This document shows positions 44,836-55,792 of a DNA stretch of 64,000 nt, in pieces. Each line of letters opens with the position of its first letter. The first letter of the stretch is position 1. Location: assembly GCF_047496725.1 (NCBI RefSeq), contig NW_027328669.1:722001-786000 (forward strand), read 5' to 3'. Below the pieces are notes generated by a model, which did no database searches, was not told the DNA's origin, and saw only the letters and a program-made list of their open reading frames with translations. The position numbers and the translations under genes were made by a program. This DNA comes from Anoplolepis gracilipes. Lineage: Eukaryota; Arthropoda; Insecta; Hymenoptera; Formicidae.

Positions 44836-45180
44836 AGGAGTCGTCGGGCGTTTGACTTACTAACGCAACATGCCGCGGAATGGAAGGCGGACTTATTGCG
44901 GAACCACCGAGATCCCAAAACGGACGAACTCTGGTGTATAGTGTGAATGGTCTTGCCGCCATTTGGTGGTGTTCCCGATCTGCGCTCGGTCCCGTTAGGA
45001 TCAAAACGAAGGGCTCTGGATTCGTCGCGATTAAAGTTGGAGGGATGAATATCATTTCGTGTTATTTGCCCCTCAATGAAAACATAACACAGATGTCTGC
45101 GCGACTGGATAATATATTTGATTACATACCGATGCGCACTCCGTTTTGGCCAACACTGACATCAAAGGTGCCGACAGGGA
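44836..45180 (+). pseudogene. LINE C ORF2 start (endonuclease, truncated)
   Basis: APE-type endonuclease N-terminus: IQCNLNRSRRAFDLL (Asn block), then after a frameshift near 44890 ISEPP-like (here IAEPPRSQNGR, catalytic Glu region), GFVAIKVGGMNIISCYLPLN. It stops at about 45180 without the DAN and SDH blocks. No RT follows. Confidence 0.75.
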
Positions 45181-45900
45181 GTTACGCTACTGTATATACT
45201 GTGTTTTTACTATCATCTATAAAAGTTAAATATTGTTATATTTTATTTTGTTTAACAGTGCGTTTAAAAAAATAAATATTAAAATCTTACCATTTTCAGT
45301 TGCAATTTCTTTTAAGACATTAGAGTAACATCAAGATCAGTTGAATTACTTATTTCATTGAATGGCTGTGATTGAAAATTTTGGTCTACAAAAGGACAGA
45401 TAAAATCTACTTCAGCGATAACTGAATTTATAAATAAGGCATCTTCTGTGATAATAGGAACATATTTAAATCTATTTCTGTATCAAAAACCAAAGTACTG
45501 TTTATTATGTTATCTTCTATTTTTGAATCCTCTTCACTTTTCTTTAAGCCTATTTCCAATATAAAAAGATAAAAACGTGATATTAAAAAATAAAATATTT
45601 TTCACAAAATAAGATGACCCTAATTTCACAAAAATCGAAGTAAAAAAAGTTAATTAATTAATTAATATACACAAATACACATGTACAAATAAATGAATTA
45701 TAAATTTAAGATTAAAAAGTTAATATATTTTCAAAATCGATATAATTTGTTTATACCAGATGAATTTTGAAATTTACTCCAAAGTTGGAATAGTCCTTTA
45801 TTCTCTATACCACCAGTCCATTTTGCCGCACTTTCAGATTTCTTAAACTCTTCAATAATATGAATATCTACATTCTTTTCAATCACCTGCAGAGCTTGTC
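45181..45900 (-). pseudogene. Exons of the split Lys-rich-tailed gene
   Basis: Minus strand. The first exon has KWTGGIENKGLFQLWSKFQN (about 45840-45760), matching LNWNGETEYSALFDIWSKIY at 49.5 kb. A second exon (about 45555-45291) opens after TTGGAAATAG and ends at a GTAAGA donor. A third begins after TTTTATAG at 45216 and is cut at about 45181 by LINE C. The tail of the third exon is at 33703-33962. The function is unknown. Frameshifts are present in exon 2. Confidence 0.5.
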
Positions 45901-45936
45901 TACACTCAGCTTTTTCTTTTTCAGTGTTAAATAAAA

Positions 45937-46668
45937 TCAAACGAAATGTCCGATATCTTGCGCATCTTGAATATAGAGCAAATTGGCGTGCTTGTCCCTC
46001 TTTTGCTCCGAAAGACGAATAGGAACAATAGTTTCGTTTGCTAAAGTGGGCTCGATAACACGTTGCTCGTACCATTCGCCTAAATCAGATGTACGAAAGA
46101 GTTCACAGTTTTTTGTACTTACACTTTTATTGTCGTGCTTTTCACCCGCCACAAACTCACCGTTAAACACGGTATTCACTTTCACACTGCAGTGTGTTTT
46201 GATAGCGTCTCGCACATGTTCGAGCACGATATCACTCGCGTCTTCGAGAAACTGGCGAGGTTCGATATAATTGATATTGATTATCGCACCAGTCGATATA
46301 CGGTTCTCGAACGCTGTATCAATTTCTCGCCAAAATAGTGCAGCTTGATGCGCGCTGTGTCCGGCACCCGCGTGTACGAAACGTTTGCGCAACGCATTTT
46401 TCAGTCCTTCGAGTCGCGCGATCTTTGCGATCAACAATTGTCGATATCCGATCGATATTCGCGGTCGTTTAATTTGACTCTGCTCTTCCAACGACTTGAT
46501 ATAATCATCGCATCGCACCTCCCACGCAAAGTACTCCTCCACCGAATTTATCAAGGTGGATTGATGCGTTAAAACCTGCTCCATTTTTTTACATATAAGG
46601 TACACTCGTGCAAGCTTCGACAATAATGGCGAGATGTTGACTCTCTGTTCTGATTTATATCTAATCAT
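45937..46668 (-). pseudogene. N-terminal part of a Polinton/adintovirus-type DNA polymerase B protein
   Basis: 244 codons resembling the N-terminal region of the widespread arthropod 'DNA_pol_B_2' proteins from Polinton-like elements: FENRISTGAIININYIEPRQ, VRDAIKTHCSVKVNTVFNGE, DLGEWYEQRVIEPTLA, then RDKHANLLYIQDAQDIGHFV. The stretch that normally lies between EPTLA and the RDKH block is deleted, and the polymerase and exonuclease domains are absent. The frame is lost at 45937. The identification is from motif memory of the family, not a search. Confidence 0.6.
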
Positions 46669-47114
46669 TATATTCTTTTCACGTTGCGAAAACGTTATTC
46701 TTTCGTATAAATATCCGTCATTTCGATAATATCACGTCTCTTTATCTCACGCATATTTCGTGGTAATGTAATATAATAAGACATTATCTACGCATAGGAT
46801 TATATTCATAATTTATAATCAAATTAAATATACATGATAATGCCCACCCACTATGCGACACGTTATTCTTTAGCGCAAACATTCGTACTGTCGGCGCGTT
46901 ATTCTTTAGCGCAAACATCCGTACTGTCGACGGTCTGTTTATGTTATCATTTAGCCAAAAATTTTATCTCACGCTTTGTCGTATACATTTGTAACCGAAT
47001 ATTTCAATCGTTGTATACATTTGATTAGATTTCATCATACGACAGCCGCACACACGGCGCTCGAGCTTTTGAATAGTTTAGTATCGCATAAACTACAACG
47101 CCTTCGGTAGTGCC
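46669..47114. promoter_or_regulatory. Divergent intergenic region with 36-bp tandem repeat
   Basis: Lies between the minus-strand polymerase relic and the plus-strand ORF at 47115. Two 36-bp units (46861-46896 and 46897-46932) share CGTTATTCTTTAGCGCAAAC. A shared promoter is possible from position only. Confidence 0.35.
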
Positions 47115-47414
47115 ATGAATTCTGTAGCGCAATTTTTACAAAATCGTGAAATTGGTTTACCAAAGACTTATACAAGATCGTTAGAACTGTTTTCCGAGAT
47201 CCGTGACGAAATAGATTTTTTATGTGATGTGATCGATGAAAATACCGATATAGAACGTACGCGATTAAAACATATTCCGGAAATGAGACATCTTAAAAAA
47301 ATAAGGCTGCGACTGGTAAAAAGAATAAGAAGGAAAGCCTTTTTAGAAAAAAGAAGAAAGCGATTTGTACATAACTCATTTAATACACACACACATGTGT
47401 TGAAAAAAAACTGA
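47115..47414 (+). CDS. Small basic protein of unknown function
   Basis: A 99-codon intact ATG ORF. Residues 1-60 form a mixed region (FLQNREIGLPKTYTRSLELF, EIDFLCDVIDENTDI). The C-terminal 40 residues are strongly basic (KKIRLRLVKRIRRKAFLEKR). It lies head-to-head with the polymerase relic 450 bp away and may come from the same element. No family recognised. Confidence 0.45.
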   Translation: MNSVAQFLQNREIGLPKTYTRSLELFSEIRDEIDFLCDVIDENTDIERTRLKHIPEMRHLKKIRLRLVKRIRRKAFLEKRRKRFVHNSFNTHTHVLKKN

Positions 47415-47579
47415 AAAAGGCTCAAAGGATCTTCTGTCTATCGACCTCGCTGCGTAATTTAAGCCTAGATGCTGCTATACATCCCCTACTTTTCTTTCCC
47501 GAGACGTTGGCTAACTCCGTTAGAACTTTCATCAGGACTGTGTTAGTCTGTGAATGACTAAAGTGCGCAAGTTTTAAGG

Positions 47580-48095
47580 ATGCCACACCACGAGATGTGT
47601 TCGTTAGTGGATATAATTTTTACTCAAAACTGGCGTTATTTGGCAAGGACGATGAGGGATCTCGCACATGAATTAATAAGAGTTGTGCTAAATATAGTAG
47701 CATTTAAAAACGTAAGTATTTATTTTTTTAAATAATATTAGTACTAATAGCGTTACTAATAGTACTAATAATAATAATAATGTTTTTTTTTACAATACGA
47801 GTCACAGGCTGATGTAAAAATTAAGGGATTTGTAAATATTTATGATAGACAAATTAAAAGGATGTTCCGGCGCCACGAGAGAGAGTTATACGCATGGGTG
47901 CGTGACGATCTTTGGGGTGACACTCCCGAGAACCGGAGGTGCGAGGAGGTGACTCCTCAGTTTAACGAGGATCGTCTTTGTTTGCGGAAACTCTTTGGTG
48001 AGCTTCCGTATGAGGTGTGGGAGACAGAGGAACCGTGGCTCCCCGAAACTCTGCAGAAGGACTCCAGGTTGTCAGATGAGAGAGACTCCGAATAG
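47580..48095 (+). CDS. Two-exon hypothetical gene
   Basis: Exon 1 (47580-47711) starts at ATG and encodes 44 residues (MPHHEMCSLVDIIFTQNW ...) to a GTAAGT donor. Exon 2 (47808-48095) begins after TCACAG in the same phase and continues ADVKIKGFVNIYDRQIKRMF, LYAWVRDDLWGD, RKLFGELPYEVWETEEPWLP, ending in TAG. The total is 139 residues with no lesions. A further GTGAGT...TTACAG pair (48102-48177) could be a 3' UTR intron. I do not recognise the protein. The Trp/Asp/Glu-rich second half is unusual. The intact splice phase is the main support. Confidence 0.5.
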
Positions 48096-48539
48096 ATTGT
48101 GAGTATTTATAATTTTTATCATTTTAGAAAATATTTTTAAAGTACTAATAAAAATGTTTTTTTTTTCCTGTTACAGACGCAGCTATGACGAGTTTCCATG
48201 GCGCATCGCCCCTACAAATTTTAATTTTTTAAATTTTCTACTATAATTTTAATTCTTTTTTATATTTTTATATTTAAACATATAACTATTTTAATTTTTT
48301 AAATTTTCTATTACAATTTCTATTTCTTTTTAATTTTAAAACACACACACACACACACACACTTTATATGTATACACATACACACTTTTTAAATAAAATT
48401 TATGTTAAACATATATATTTATTACTTATCCACCTTCATCATCTATCCCATCCTTCTTTCTCTGTATTAGATATAATTAGATAATAAGATAACATTTAAT
48501 ATTATAAAAAAAAAACTTAACATGCAAAAATTATCTTTT
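48096..48539. other. AT-rich DNA with (CA)n microsatellite
   Basis: Contains a CA run at 48340-48362 and nothing else I can identify. Confidence 0.6.
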
Positions 48540-48559
48540 TTCTCGCGTACGCCTTAGCC

Positions 48560-49105
48560 TCCGTCTTATCGCGCTTCCGCTATCCTCCTTCCTCTCTATT
48601 CTTTCTCTCGCACCCCATAACACGCTCTCCTTCTCGCTATCCTTCTTCCTCTCTATTCTTTTCTCTCGCACTCATATCTCCTTTTCCATCATGCTCTCCT
48701 TTTCTTACCATCATGCCCTCCTTTTCCTATCATCGTGCACTCTCTTGTCATACACATACAGCGCTTTCCTTCTCACACCACGTCTATGTCTTTATACTCG
48801 ATATTTTTTATTTTTATGATGAAATAAATAAAGTATCGAATATTTCTCTCGCACTCATATCTCCTTTTCCTACCATCATGCTCTCCTTTTCTTACCATCA
48901 TGCCCTCCTTTTCCTATCATCATGCACTCCCTTGTCATACACATACAGCGCTTTCCTTCTCACACCACGTCATACTCTCCTTGTCCTACGCTATATAGAA
49001 CGCCTATCGCACCGTCTCCCTCTAACGCGTTGCGAACGCCTATCGCACCGTCTCCCTCTAACGCGTTGCGAACGTCTATCGCACCGTCTCCCTCTACCGC
49101 GTTGC
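48560..49105 (+). repeat. Pyrimidine-rich duplicated region and 36-bp tandem repeat
   Basis: CT-rich DNA in which the block at about 48665-48790 (CTCTCGCACTCATATCTCCT ... TTCTCACACCACGTC) is repeated at about 48846-48970. At 48998-49105 there are three 36-bp units beginning GAACGCCTATCGCACCGTCT. The ORF here is just the repeat read through. Confidence 0.75.
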
Positions 49106-49199
49106 GAACGTAATTATTTATTGCAAACATACGTTATGGATAAACAGAGTGGGGTGATTATTTTATCTATAACAGTTGACATTCCTCTCTCACCATCAG

Positions 49200-49470
49200 A
49201 CCTCCGCAGTCAGTCAGAGAGGACACTCCCTCCACGTGCGGAACCATATGTATGCCTCCCCCTCCCCCTCCCCCCTCTCAATCAGGGGGAGGTGTTTGGT
49301 ACCACCCTTCCCCTCAATCTGGGGGGACATTTGGTACCTCCCTCTTCCCCCTCAGTCTAGGGGGACATTTGCCCCCCCGCCCCCCCGGTCAGTACGGGGA
49401 GAGAGGTACCTCGCCTTGTCCTCCCCCGCTTACCTCATCCCCCCCTTCAGATCCCTGGATTAGAACTCTC
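49200..49470 (+). repeat. C/G-run region with GGTACC-type sub-repeats
   Basis: Three imperfect units of CTCAATC(T)-GGGGG-ACATTTGGTACC style. Many runs of four or more C or G give quadruplex potential on one strand. Non-coding. Confidence 0.55.
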
Positions 49471-49511
49471 TTATATTATCTACTAATGTAAATATTTTGC
49501 AACGTTTCAAG

Positions 49512-50569
49512 GAATTGAAGAGTAACAAATTGAATTGGAATGGAGAAACTGAATATTCAGCTTTATTCGATATTTGGAGCAAAATTTACGATAATGTTTA
49601 CGATAAAAATATTACTTTGAATCAAACTATTGATGTAAATAGTTTGGAGATATACATTGAAGAATCGGAAGAGATTTCGAATCGTAAGTATATTAAAGAA
49701 TTTATTAAATTTACTTAAAAATAACTATATATATATATACCTTATGCATGATTATAAATAAATAATATTATTAGGTACAAGTACTTTTGGCCAAGAACAA
49801 TGTGTCACAGAACTTGAGCCAGTTGTTATTGAAATTATCAATACGAATTTTGATTTCCCAGAGACTACAACTAGATTATCTATGACAGAAAATACAGGTA
49901 TTCACACAGTTGTCTATAATTATTTTATTCATTATATTTATTGAGGCTTTATAGATTTTAATAGTACTATTAAACGAATTAAAACAGACTATATAAAAAT
50001 GACATTCTAATGTGGTATAAAATAATTTATATATTTTAATTGATAAGTAATTATTTTTAATTAGATAAGTCTAGTCTCGAACAAGATAAAAATAAGGATG
50101 TTACAGAATCTGTATCATTCGCTTTGGAAATCAGTGAAGAAACTAATTCTTCAATAACTACATGTGACACAAGTGTAGCAGACAATACTGATAACCATCA
50201 AGTAGTAGTCAGCCACGTAATGGTAGCAGTGATGTAAACTACACAGATCCTGATTGTGGAATAGTATTTAATAAATCTCCGGGAAATGCTTTAAAAGACA
50301 TTCTAGTATGGCCTCAACCCAAAAATACAAAGAAGAAACGAGTACAAACAGAACGTTTACCTTCTGTGCTTACCTCTGAAAAATGGTTAGAAGTCATGAA
50401 AGCTAAAGAAGAAGAGAAACAAAGGCGATTAGAAAAGAAAGAAGAAGAAAAGAAGATTAGATTGCAGAAAAGAGAAAAAGCAAAACAAATTAAATTAGCA
50501 GCAAAAAGAATAAAATTAGAAAAAAGAGATGAAGCAAAATCAAAAAAGAAAGCAAAGTGTAATAATTAA
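49512..50569 (+). pseudogene. Lys-rich-tailed gene, plus-strand copy
   Basis: Three exons: 49512-49683 (LNWNGETEYSALFDIWSKIY ...) with GTAAGT donor; 49775-49897 (STFGQEQCVTELEPVVIEII) after TTATTAG; 50065-50569 after TTAATTAG. The phases agree across both introns. Exon 3 has a frameshift near 50210, then DCGIVFNKSPGNALKDILVW, TERLPSVLTSEKWLEV and a coiled-coil Lys/Glu tail ending KKKAKCNN. Such an ending resembles jerky/Tigger-derived proteins, but no transposase core is present. The 5' exons are not found. It is related to the split gene on the minus strand. Confidence 0.5.
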
Positions 50570-51085
50570 AGAGAAAATATTATTCTAAGAATTATTTGTT
50601 CAAAGCTTTATTAAGTTTACTGTAATGAAAATGATTTATATTAGAGTGTTGACATGTTGAAACTGATTTACTAATATTACTAATTATTTTCTTTAATTAC
50701 TAATATATTTTCAACGTTTAATTATAAAAAAGTCTGATGAGAACTGAGCCAAAGTAAGCTAAACTTAATTTAATATTTAATACTAAAAAGTACAAATTAT
50801 TAAAATAAAAGTTTATTTATTAATGTACTTATTGATAAAACATAAAATTAATGTGTTCAGTTTATTTAATAATAAGACTTATTAAATATTTTGTTATTTT
50901 GTGATTAGTACCCACAAATGTGATTTGCAAAGATTAATAAAAAGAAATATATAAATATATGTGAAATAAAATTAAAGTGCAACTTTTTTGTTTAATAAAC
51001 ATTAAAATATATGATATTTTACATTTTTGTTATTTACTATCCCTTTTATTTTGAACAAAAGCTTGTTGTCATGCTAAATTTTTCA
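50570..51085. other. AT-rich spacer, nothing recognised
   Basis: Several AATAAA-like signals follow the gene above; otherwise featureless. Confidence 0.5.
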
Positions 51086-51185
51086 GATGGCCAAAATTGG
51101 CACTCTATATGGCCACAACAGGTACACAGGTGGCCAAAATAGGCAACCTACATGGCCACAACAGATATACAGGTGGCCAAAAATA
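51086..51185 (+). repeat. About 43-bp tandem repeat with TGGCCA motifs
   Basis: Two and a half units of TGGCCAAAAT(T/A)GGCA...(A/C)TATGGCCACAACAG-like sequence. A TGGCCACAATCGG echo occurs at 51363. Confidence 0.65.
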
Positions 51186-51352
51186 GTGTAAAATGGAATT
51201 TTTGCAATTATTTAACTTTTCCATTATTTATTCGCTTTTTTATAAAATTTATTTGTAAAATTAAAAATTAAGATATTAAATAATGTATTTAAGTGAATAG
51301 TTTCTTCTTGTGATATATTATTTTTAAAAAAATAATTTTTAAAGTTGGTAAA

Positions 51353-51520
51353 ATGGTTAAGGTGGCCACAATCGGTGCACCCTACGCCAAAGAAAACGAG
51401 ATGAAATATCCAGGAAGTTGGGATCAACATAAAAGAGTGGATATATCCTGGCTACAAGAGTTTGAATTAAGAAAAAGTAGGGAAATTTCTATTCTTTTAC
51501 ATAATTCTACTGAATATTAA
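51353..51520 (+). CDS. Possible small ORF of unknown function
   Basis: A 55-codon ATG ORF (MVKVATIGAPYAKENEMKYP ... SWDQHKRVDISWLQEFELRK) with unusually protein-like composition for AT-rich surroundings. No homologue in the window. It may be a gene fragment. Confidence 0.25.
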   Translation: MVKVATIGAPYAKENEMKYPGSWDQHKRVDISWLQEFELRKSREISILLHNSTEY

Positions 51521-52879
51521 GATAAGTGACAAAAAATAACTTTTGAATTTAATAGAATTTCGTGAAGACATTAAGATACCAATAAAAAGTTCTACAATTG
51601 ACAAATCTTGATCCGTTTTTAAATTTATGAAACTATAATTAAATGTTGAAGCAATAATAGTCGCAGAATATAATATTAATTTTTTTTAAGATTTACATTT
51701 ATAAATTTAAAAATATTTTTTAAATAAGAAAAGATATCATTACTATATATTGTAATATGTATATGTAAAAATTACTTTGACAGTTAGTTATTTTTTGTTA
51801 ATAGTTATTTATTGTTTGTTTTAAGTTAATTTTCTTTAACAAAACTTTTAATCATTTTTAATTTTAAATTAATGTGAATTAAGTATCTTAAATCTGTACA
51901 TAAGTAAACAGTTTTAATAATTAATTTTGTAGTGTATGTGTATAAACATAATAATTTTAAACCATTTTAAAAATAGAACAAGGTTCGAAGTTGTCACTCT
52001 CACTACAATGCGAGTTAAGTTGTGTTAGAATACGCAAACTTTAAATAATATAATTAACTCACATGCAATAAGTTAATAACTTAATTAAAAAATTGTACAA
52101 AAAAAAGAAATTAGAAATTGCATAATCGTGATATTCGTACATACATTTGAATTCATGAACTCTTTGCAACATTATAACAATCATACTGTTTTTAATGTTG
52201 TAAAGAGCAATTATAAAAGCTCGTGATAGCTGCGTTAATGTTTGCGTGTATGTTAAAAAATGTTTCTTGTGGCCTTCTTGCACACTTACTTAATTAATGT
52301 CTGCAGTAATCGTGTCTCTTAAATTCGATGGTCTATACCTATGTAAGTGTATTAATAGATGTTTACAAATTTAAAAATTGAACAATTTTTGTCTGTATTT
52401 CATTTTCTCTATCTATATTGTATCATATTGACTGCATTTTTCAAATGTGAATCAACAATGTATATTCAATTATGAAAGATTTCTATTTGATTAATATTAT
52501 ATTTACTGTATAATTCATATTTTTCGTAAAATGAATTGCCGATTAAGTTAAGTGAATCAAAGTTTAGTCAAAGTAGTTTTTGTACTCGAACGAATTTAAT
52601 ATTAAAATTTCTATAGATATATGTATAACGATACAAATACATCATGCACACTTTTTTTAATATGTTTCAAGTTATATATTAATTATTGGCTAATATTTCT
52701 CTTATTTTATTAATAAGAGAAAAATTATAATATCAAAATGTCGATGCTGTTATAAATTTTGAATACTGAGACACTCTGGTACATTACATCGTGTAATAAA
52801 GATGGTTTTAAATAACAACCTTCATCTTTTATATCGATTAACTTTTGTATGTATAAACTGTTATTATAATTGTTTGTCC
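51521..52879. other. AT-rich spacer, nothing recognised
   Basis: Long AT-rich stretch with only short chance ORFs. Confidence 0.5.
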
Positions 52880-54020
52880 TGTTACGTCCTGTAGACTTCA
52901 CGATTCTTTCTTTTCGAGAGTAATGCATAAACATTTAGAGATCATGATTCTAAGAACGCTTTACGGCGAAATATCAAACCGTGAGAGCTGTCACTTTAGT
53001 CACACTCCACGAATATTACGTTACGTGGATAACAAAATTTTTAACAAACCTCCGTAAGGCGAGACTAACTCTAAATAAGACAACTAAAGAAGTCTTAGAA
53101 ATCGAATAAAGTATAAACACTTGAACTGCTCTCTAACTCTAAAAGAATTTTAAATAAAACAGAGTCGCCGTAACTCGAAGCAGTTGTTTAGAACTGCAAT
53201 CATAAATTTGAAACGGCGACGAAAACTTAAGAAGTATTCGATAAGAGAGCTCGCCTGACGGACTACCTAAAGTGACAGCTGTTTATAATAAATTTCTAAA
53301 TAGTGATAAGCTCTGTACCAAACTCCTCATTGGCCAAACGAAAAAATCTCTTGAACCAATAGAGAAGAAATTCTGAGTCTCGAAGTCGAAAGAAACATCC
53401 CTTAAGCATATGGGGGCGTTAATTAAAATTCTAATTCGTCCAATTGTCTAATGGAGAGGAGGTACGAATTCTAGTATTTAATGCGAAGAAATGCGCCGCG
53501 ATCAATACTACGGTTCGATCTCTTGTGCATAGTAACAATTATTTTTCTTCGACCTCGGCTTCGAGACGCGGAATTGATACGCCAGCTATTAATTCTTCGG
53601 GTGTTAACACTTACGAGTATTAATACTTTCAAATCCGCGACGTGCGTTTCGGCTCATAATTAAACTAGACTCTTTGTGAAGTGGTTGCATGCAAATTAAA
53701 AGTTTAAGACGATAACGAGTGTTAATCATTGTAAGTGGCTGTGCCAATATGAAGGATTGAACCGCTAACCAGGGTTCCTGCCAAATTCAGACCGACGCCG
53801 CTAAATCCGCTGCCGAGGTTCTCTACAGCTTTTAAAACCGACCAACGCACTCAAGAAGTAGTGAGTCTCTAACAAATAATTTTATACGATTGCTACCCCT
53901 CTCAAACTTAAAATCATTGAAACAGTTCTTGGTCTATCAGTAAATAATTTAAGTATTAATATTTCAATTTTTGTTTGCCTGTCCCCTCTTCCTCCCCTCT
54001 GTTTTACTCTCATTTTTATT

Positions 54021-54650
54021 TTTCTCTTTACCACTGTATTTATGTATACTGACATTCACACGTCAGGTTACTAAATACAGTTAAAGGTAACATTTTATTT
54101 CTCTTTTTACCTCTGTATTTATGTACACCGACATTCATACGTCAGGTTACTGAATACAGTTAGAGGTAATCTTTTTATTTCTCTTTTTACTCTTGTATTT
54201 ATGTACACCGACATTCACACATCAGGTTACTAAATACAGTTAAAGTTAATCTTTTTATTTCTCTTTTTACTCCTGTATATATGTACACCGACATTCACAC
54301 GTCAGGTTACTGAATACAGTTAGAGGTAATCTTTTTATTTCTCTTTTTACCCCTGTATTTATGTACATCGACATTCACTCGTCAGGTTATTGAATACAGT
54401 TAGAGATACTCTTTTTATTTTCCTTTTTACCCACATATTTATGTATACCGACATGCACACATCAGGTTACTAAATAAGGTTAAAAATAATCTCTTATTTC
54501 TCTCTTTATCCTTGGTTTTATGTATATATACTGGCATTCACACGCTAGGTTACTAAATTTATTTAAAAGTAATTCTTCTATTTTTCTCTTAGTACCTGTA
54601 CTTATGTATACCGGGATTCACACTCAGATTACTAAATATAGTTAAGGGAA
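54021..54650 (+). repeat. 80-bp tandem repeat array
   Basis: About eight units beginning CTCTTTTTAC and containing CTGTATTTATGTACACCGAC and CGTCAGGTTACT. Period 80 bp over the first units (CTCTTTTTAC at 54101, 54181, 54261, 54341). Later units are more divergent. It occupies the same place as the 92-bp array of copy A. Confidence 0.85.
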
Positions 54651-54924
54651 CTTATACCCCTTCCTCGTTCATCCTAATACTGATAATAAAATCTTGTTAA
54701 TTTATACAGTCGTACTGTTATTACAACCAATTTAAGGCCTATTATTTTAATATTAGTGTCAATTTTTTTTATATTAATACTATTGCACTTATCGACAGTA
54801 TCCTATATTATTTTATTCTCGGTTTGTCTCATTATTCTTACTAGTTTTTGTAATTTAACAAATAAATTAACCAAGAACTGTTTCCCCCTAAAAAAATAAA
54901 ATATTAACATTCCCTCGCGGGGGT

Positions 54925-55792
54925 TCATAGTGGATCCTGCCACCCTCAAGAGAATTAAGTCGGGCGCCAGAGTAAACAAACGGCGCCGTAACCATCGCAC
55001 AGTCAGAGTCGCGGCTAGGGCCTTAGCGGATAAGAATTTCATTGTAGACTTTTCAAAAATTAATGTAGTTATTTAAATTACTTATAGCTAAACAAAAAAA
55101 ACCGCAAACAAAAACTGACACCTCCCCTCCTATTTCAATAAACATTCCTCCTCCTCTTCCTCCTTCAAGAGAGCCGAAACCATCCCGCTCACCTGACCCA
55201 TCTCCTCATACCACCATCGATCCCCCTCTCCCTTCACACCCCAGCATCGTCTTCTCACGAGGAACCCTCTCCATCTCCTCTCGATTTACCGGGCCCTTCC
55301 AACGAAACTCCCTCTACCTCTGAACCCGCTTCACGTCCACCCTCAGCAGCTTCCACCATCGTCTTGGGTGATTCACCCCCATCTTGCCCCCACATTTCAC
55401 CTGATTCTCAAGAAGAATCAGATAAAATTTGGAAGACCCTTCGTGAGATTGCCGAGGTCGTCGTTGACCTCGAGAAAGAAAACGCAAGTTCTACCGAGAG
55501 GGAACAACCCAATAATTCCAAACACCAAGAACCTCTTCGTCCCCCCCTCTGGATCCTCTTCAATATTTAATCAACAACCTCCCAGAGATCCGACATCCCC
55601 TTCCAGATGGCTCGTATACAATCGGGCCTAGCTCTGTCGATTTAGAAACACTGTACTCCGTCCTTACATACAACTCTGCGGGATCCGTTATCTCATGGTT
55701 CCTCCGTGGTCATAGATATCCCCTCGCCGTTCCAATAGAGACTCTCTGGAAGAAATTTCCCCCTTCCACGATTACTTTTGAGGAATTATAAT
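54925..55792 (+). pseudogene. Unknown protein of the large unit, copy B
   Basis: Not recognised. From about 54933: a basic segment (LKRIKSGARVNKRRRNHRTV) ending in a stop near 55074, corresponding to the basic start of copy A. Then a Ser/Pro-rich region and an acidic helix (ESDKIWKTLREIAEVVVDLE) in 55260-55569, then, after a shift in a C-run near 55540, the domain NNLPEIRHPLPDGSYTIGP, VDLETLYSVL, LWKKFPPS, ending ITFEEL and TAA near 55792. The conserved order between copies implies a real protein in the family's past. Confidence 0.55.

Larger units (their letters stand above)
42100..45180 (+). mobile_element. R1-like LINE cut off in the endonuclease (LINE C)
   Basis: Plus strand. An HDV-like ribozyme at 42100-42205 marks the 5' end. 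ORF1 (about 42220-44740) ends in zinc knuckles. ORF2 starts near 44836 and its endonuclease breaks off at about 45180, where exon 3 of a minus-strand gene begins. A LINE with an intact 5' end and missing 3' part points to a secondary deletion, which probably also removed the 5' LTR of gypsy element 1. Confidence 0.8.

Noticed and set aside
48713..49360. 215-codon ORF
   Set aside because: It reads through a CT-rich duplication and a 36-bp tandem repeat; the translation is itself repetitive and unrelated to any domain I know.
54021..54650. CRISPR-like regular array
   Set aside because: The whole 80-bp unit repeats with no variable spacers, no cas genes are present and the sequence is eukaryotic; it is a minisatellite.
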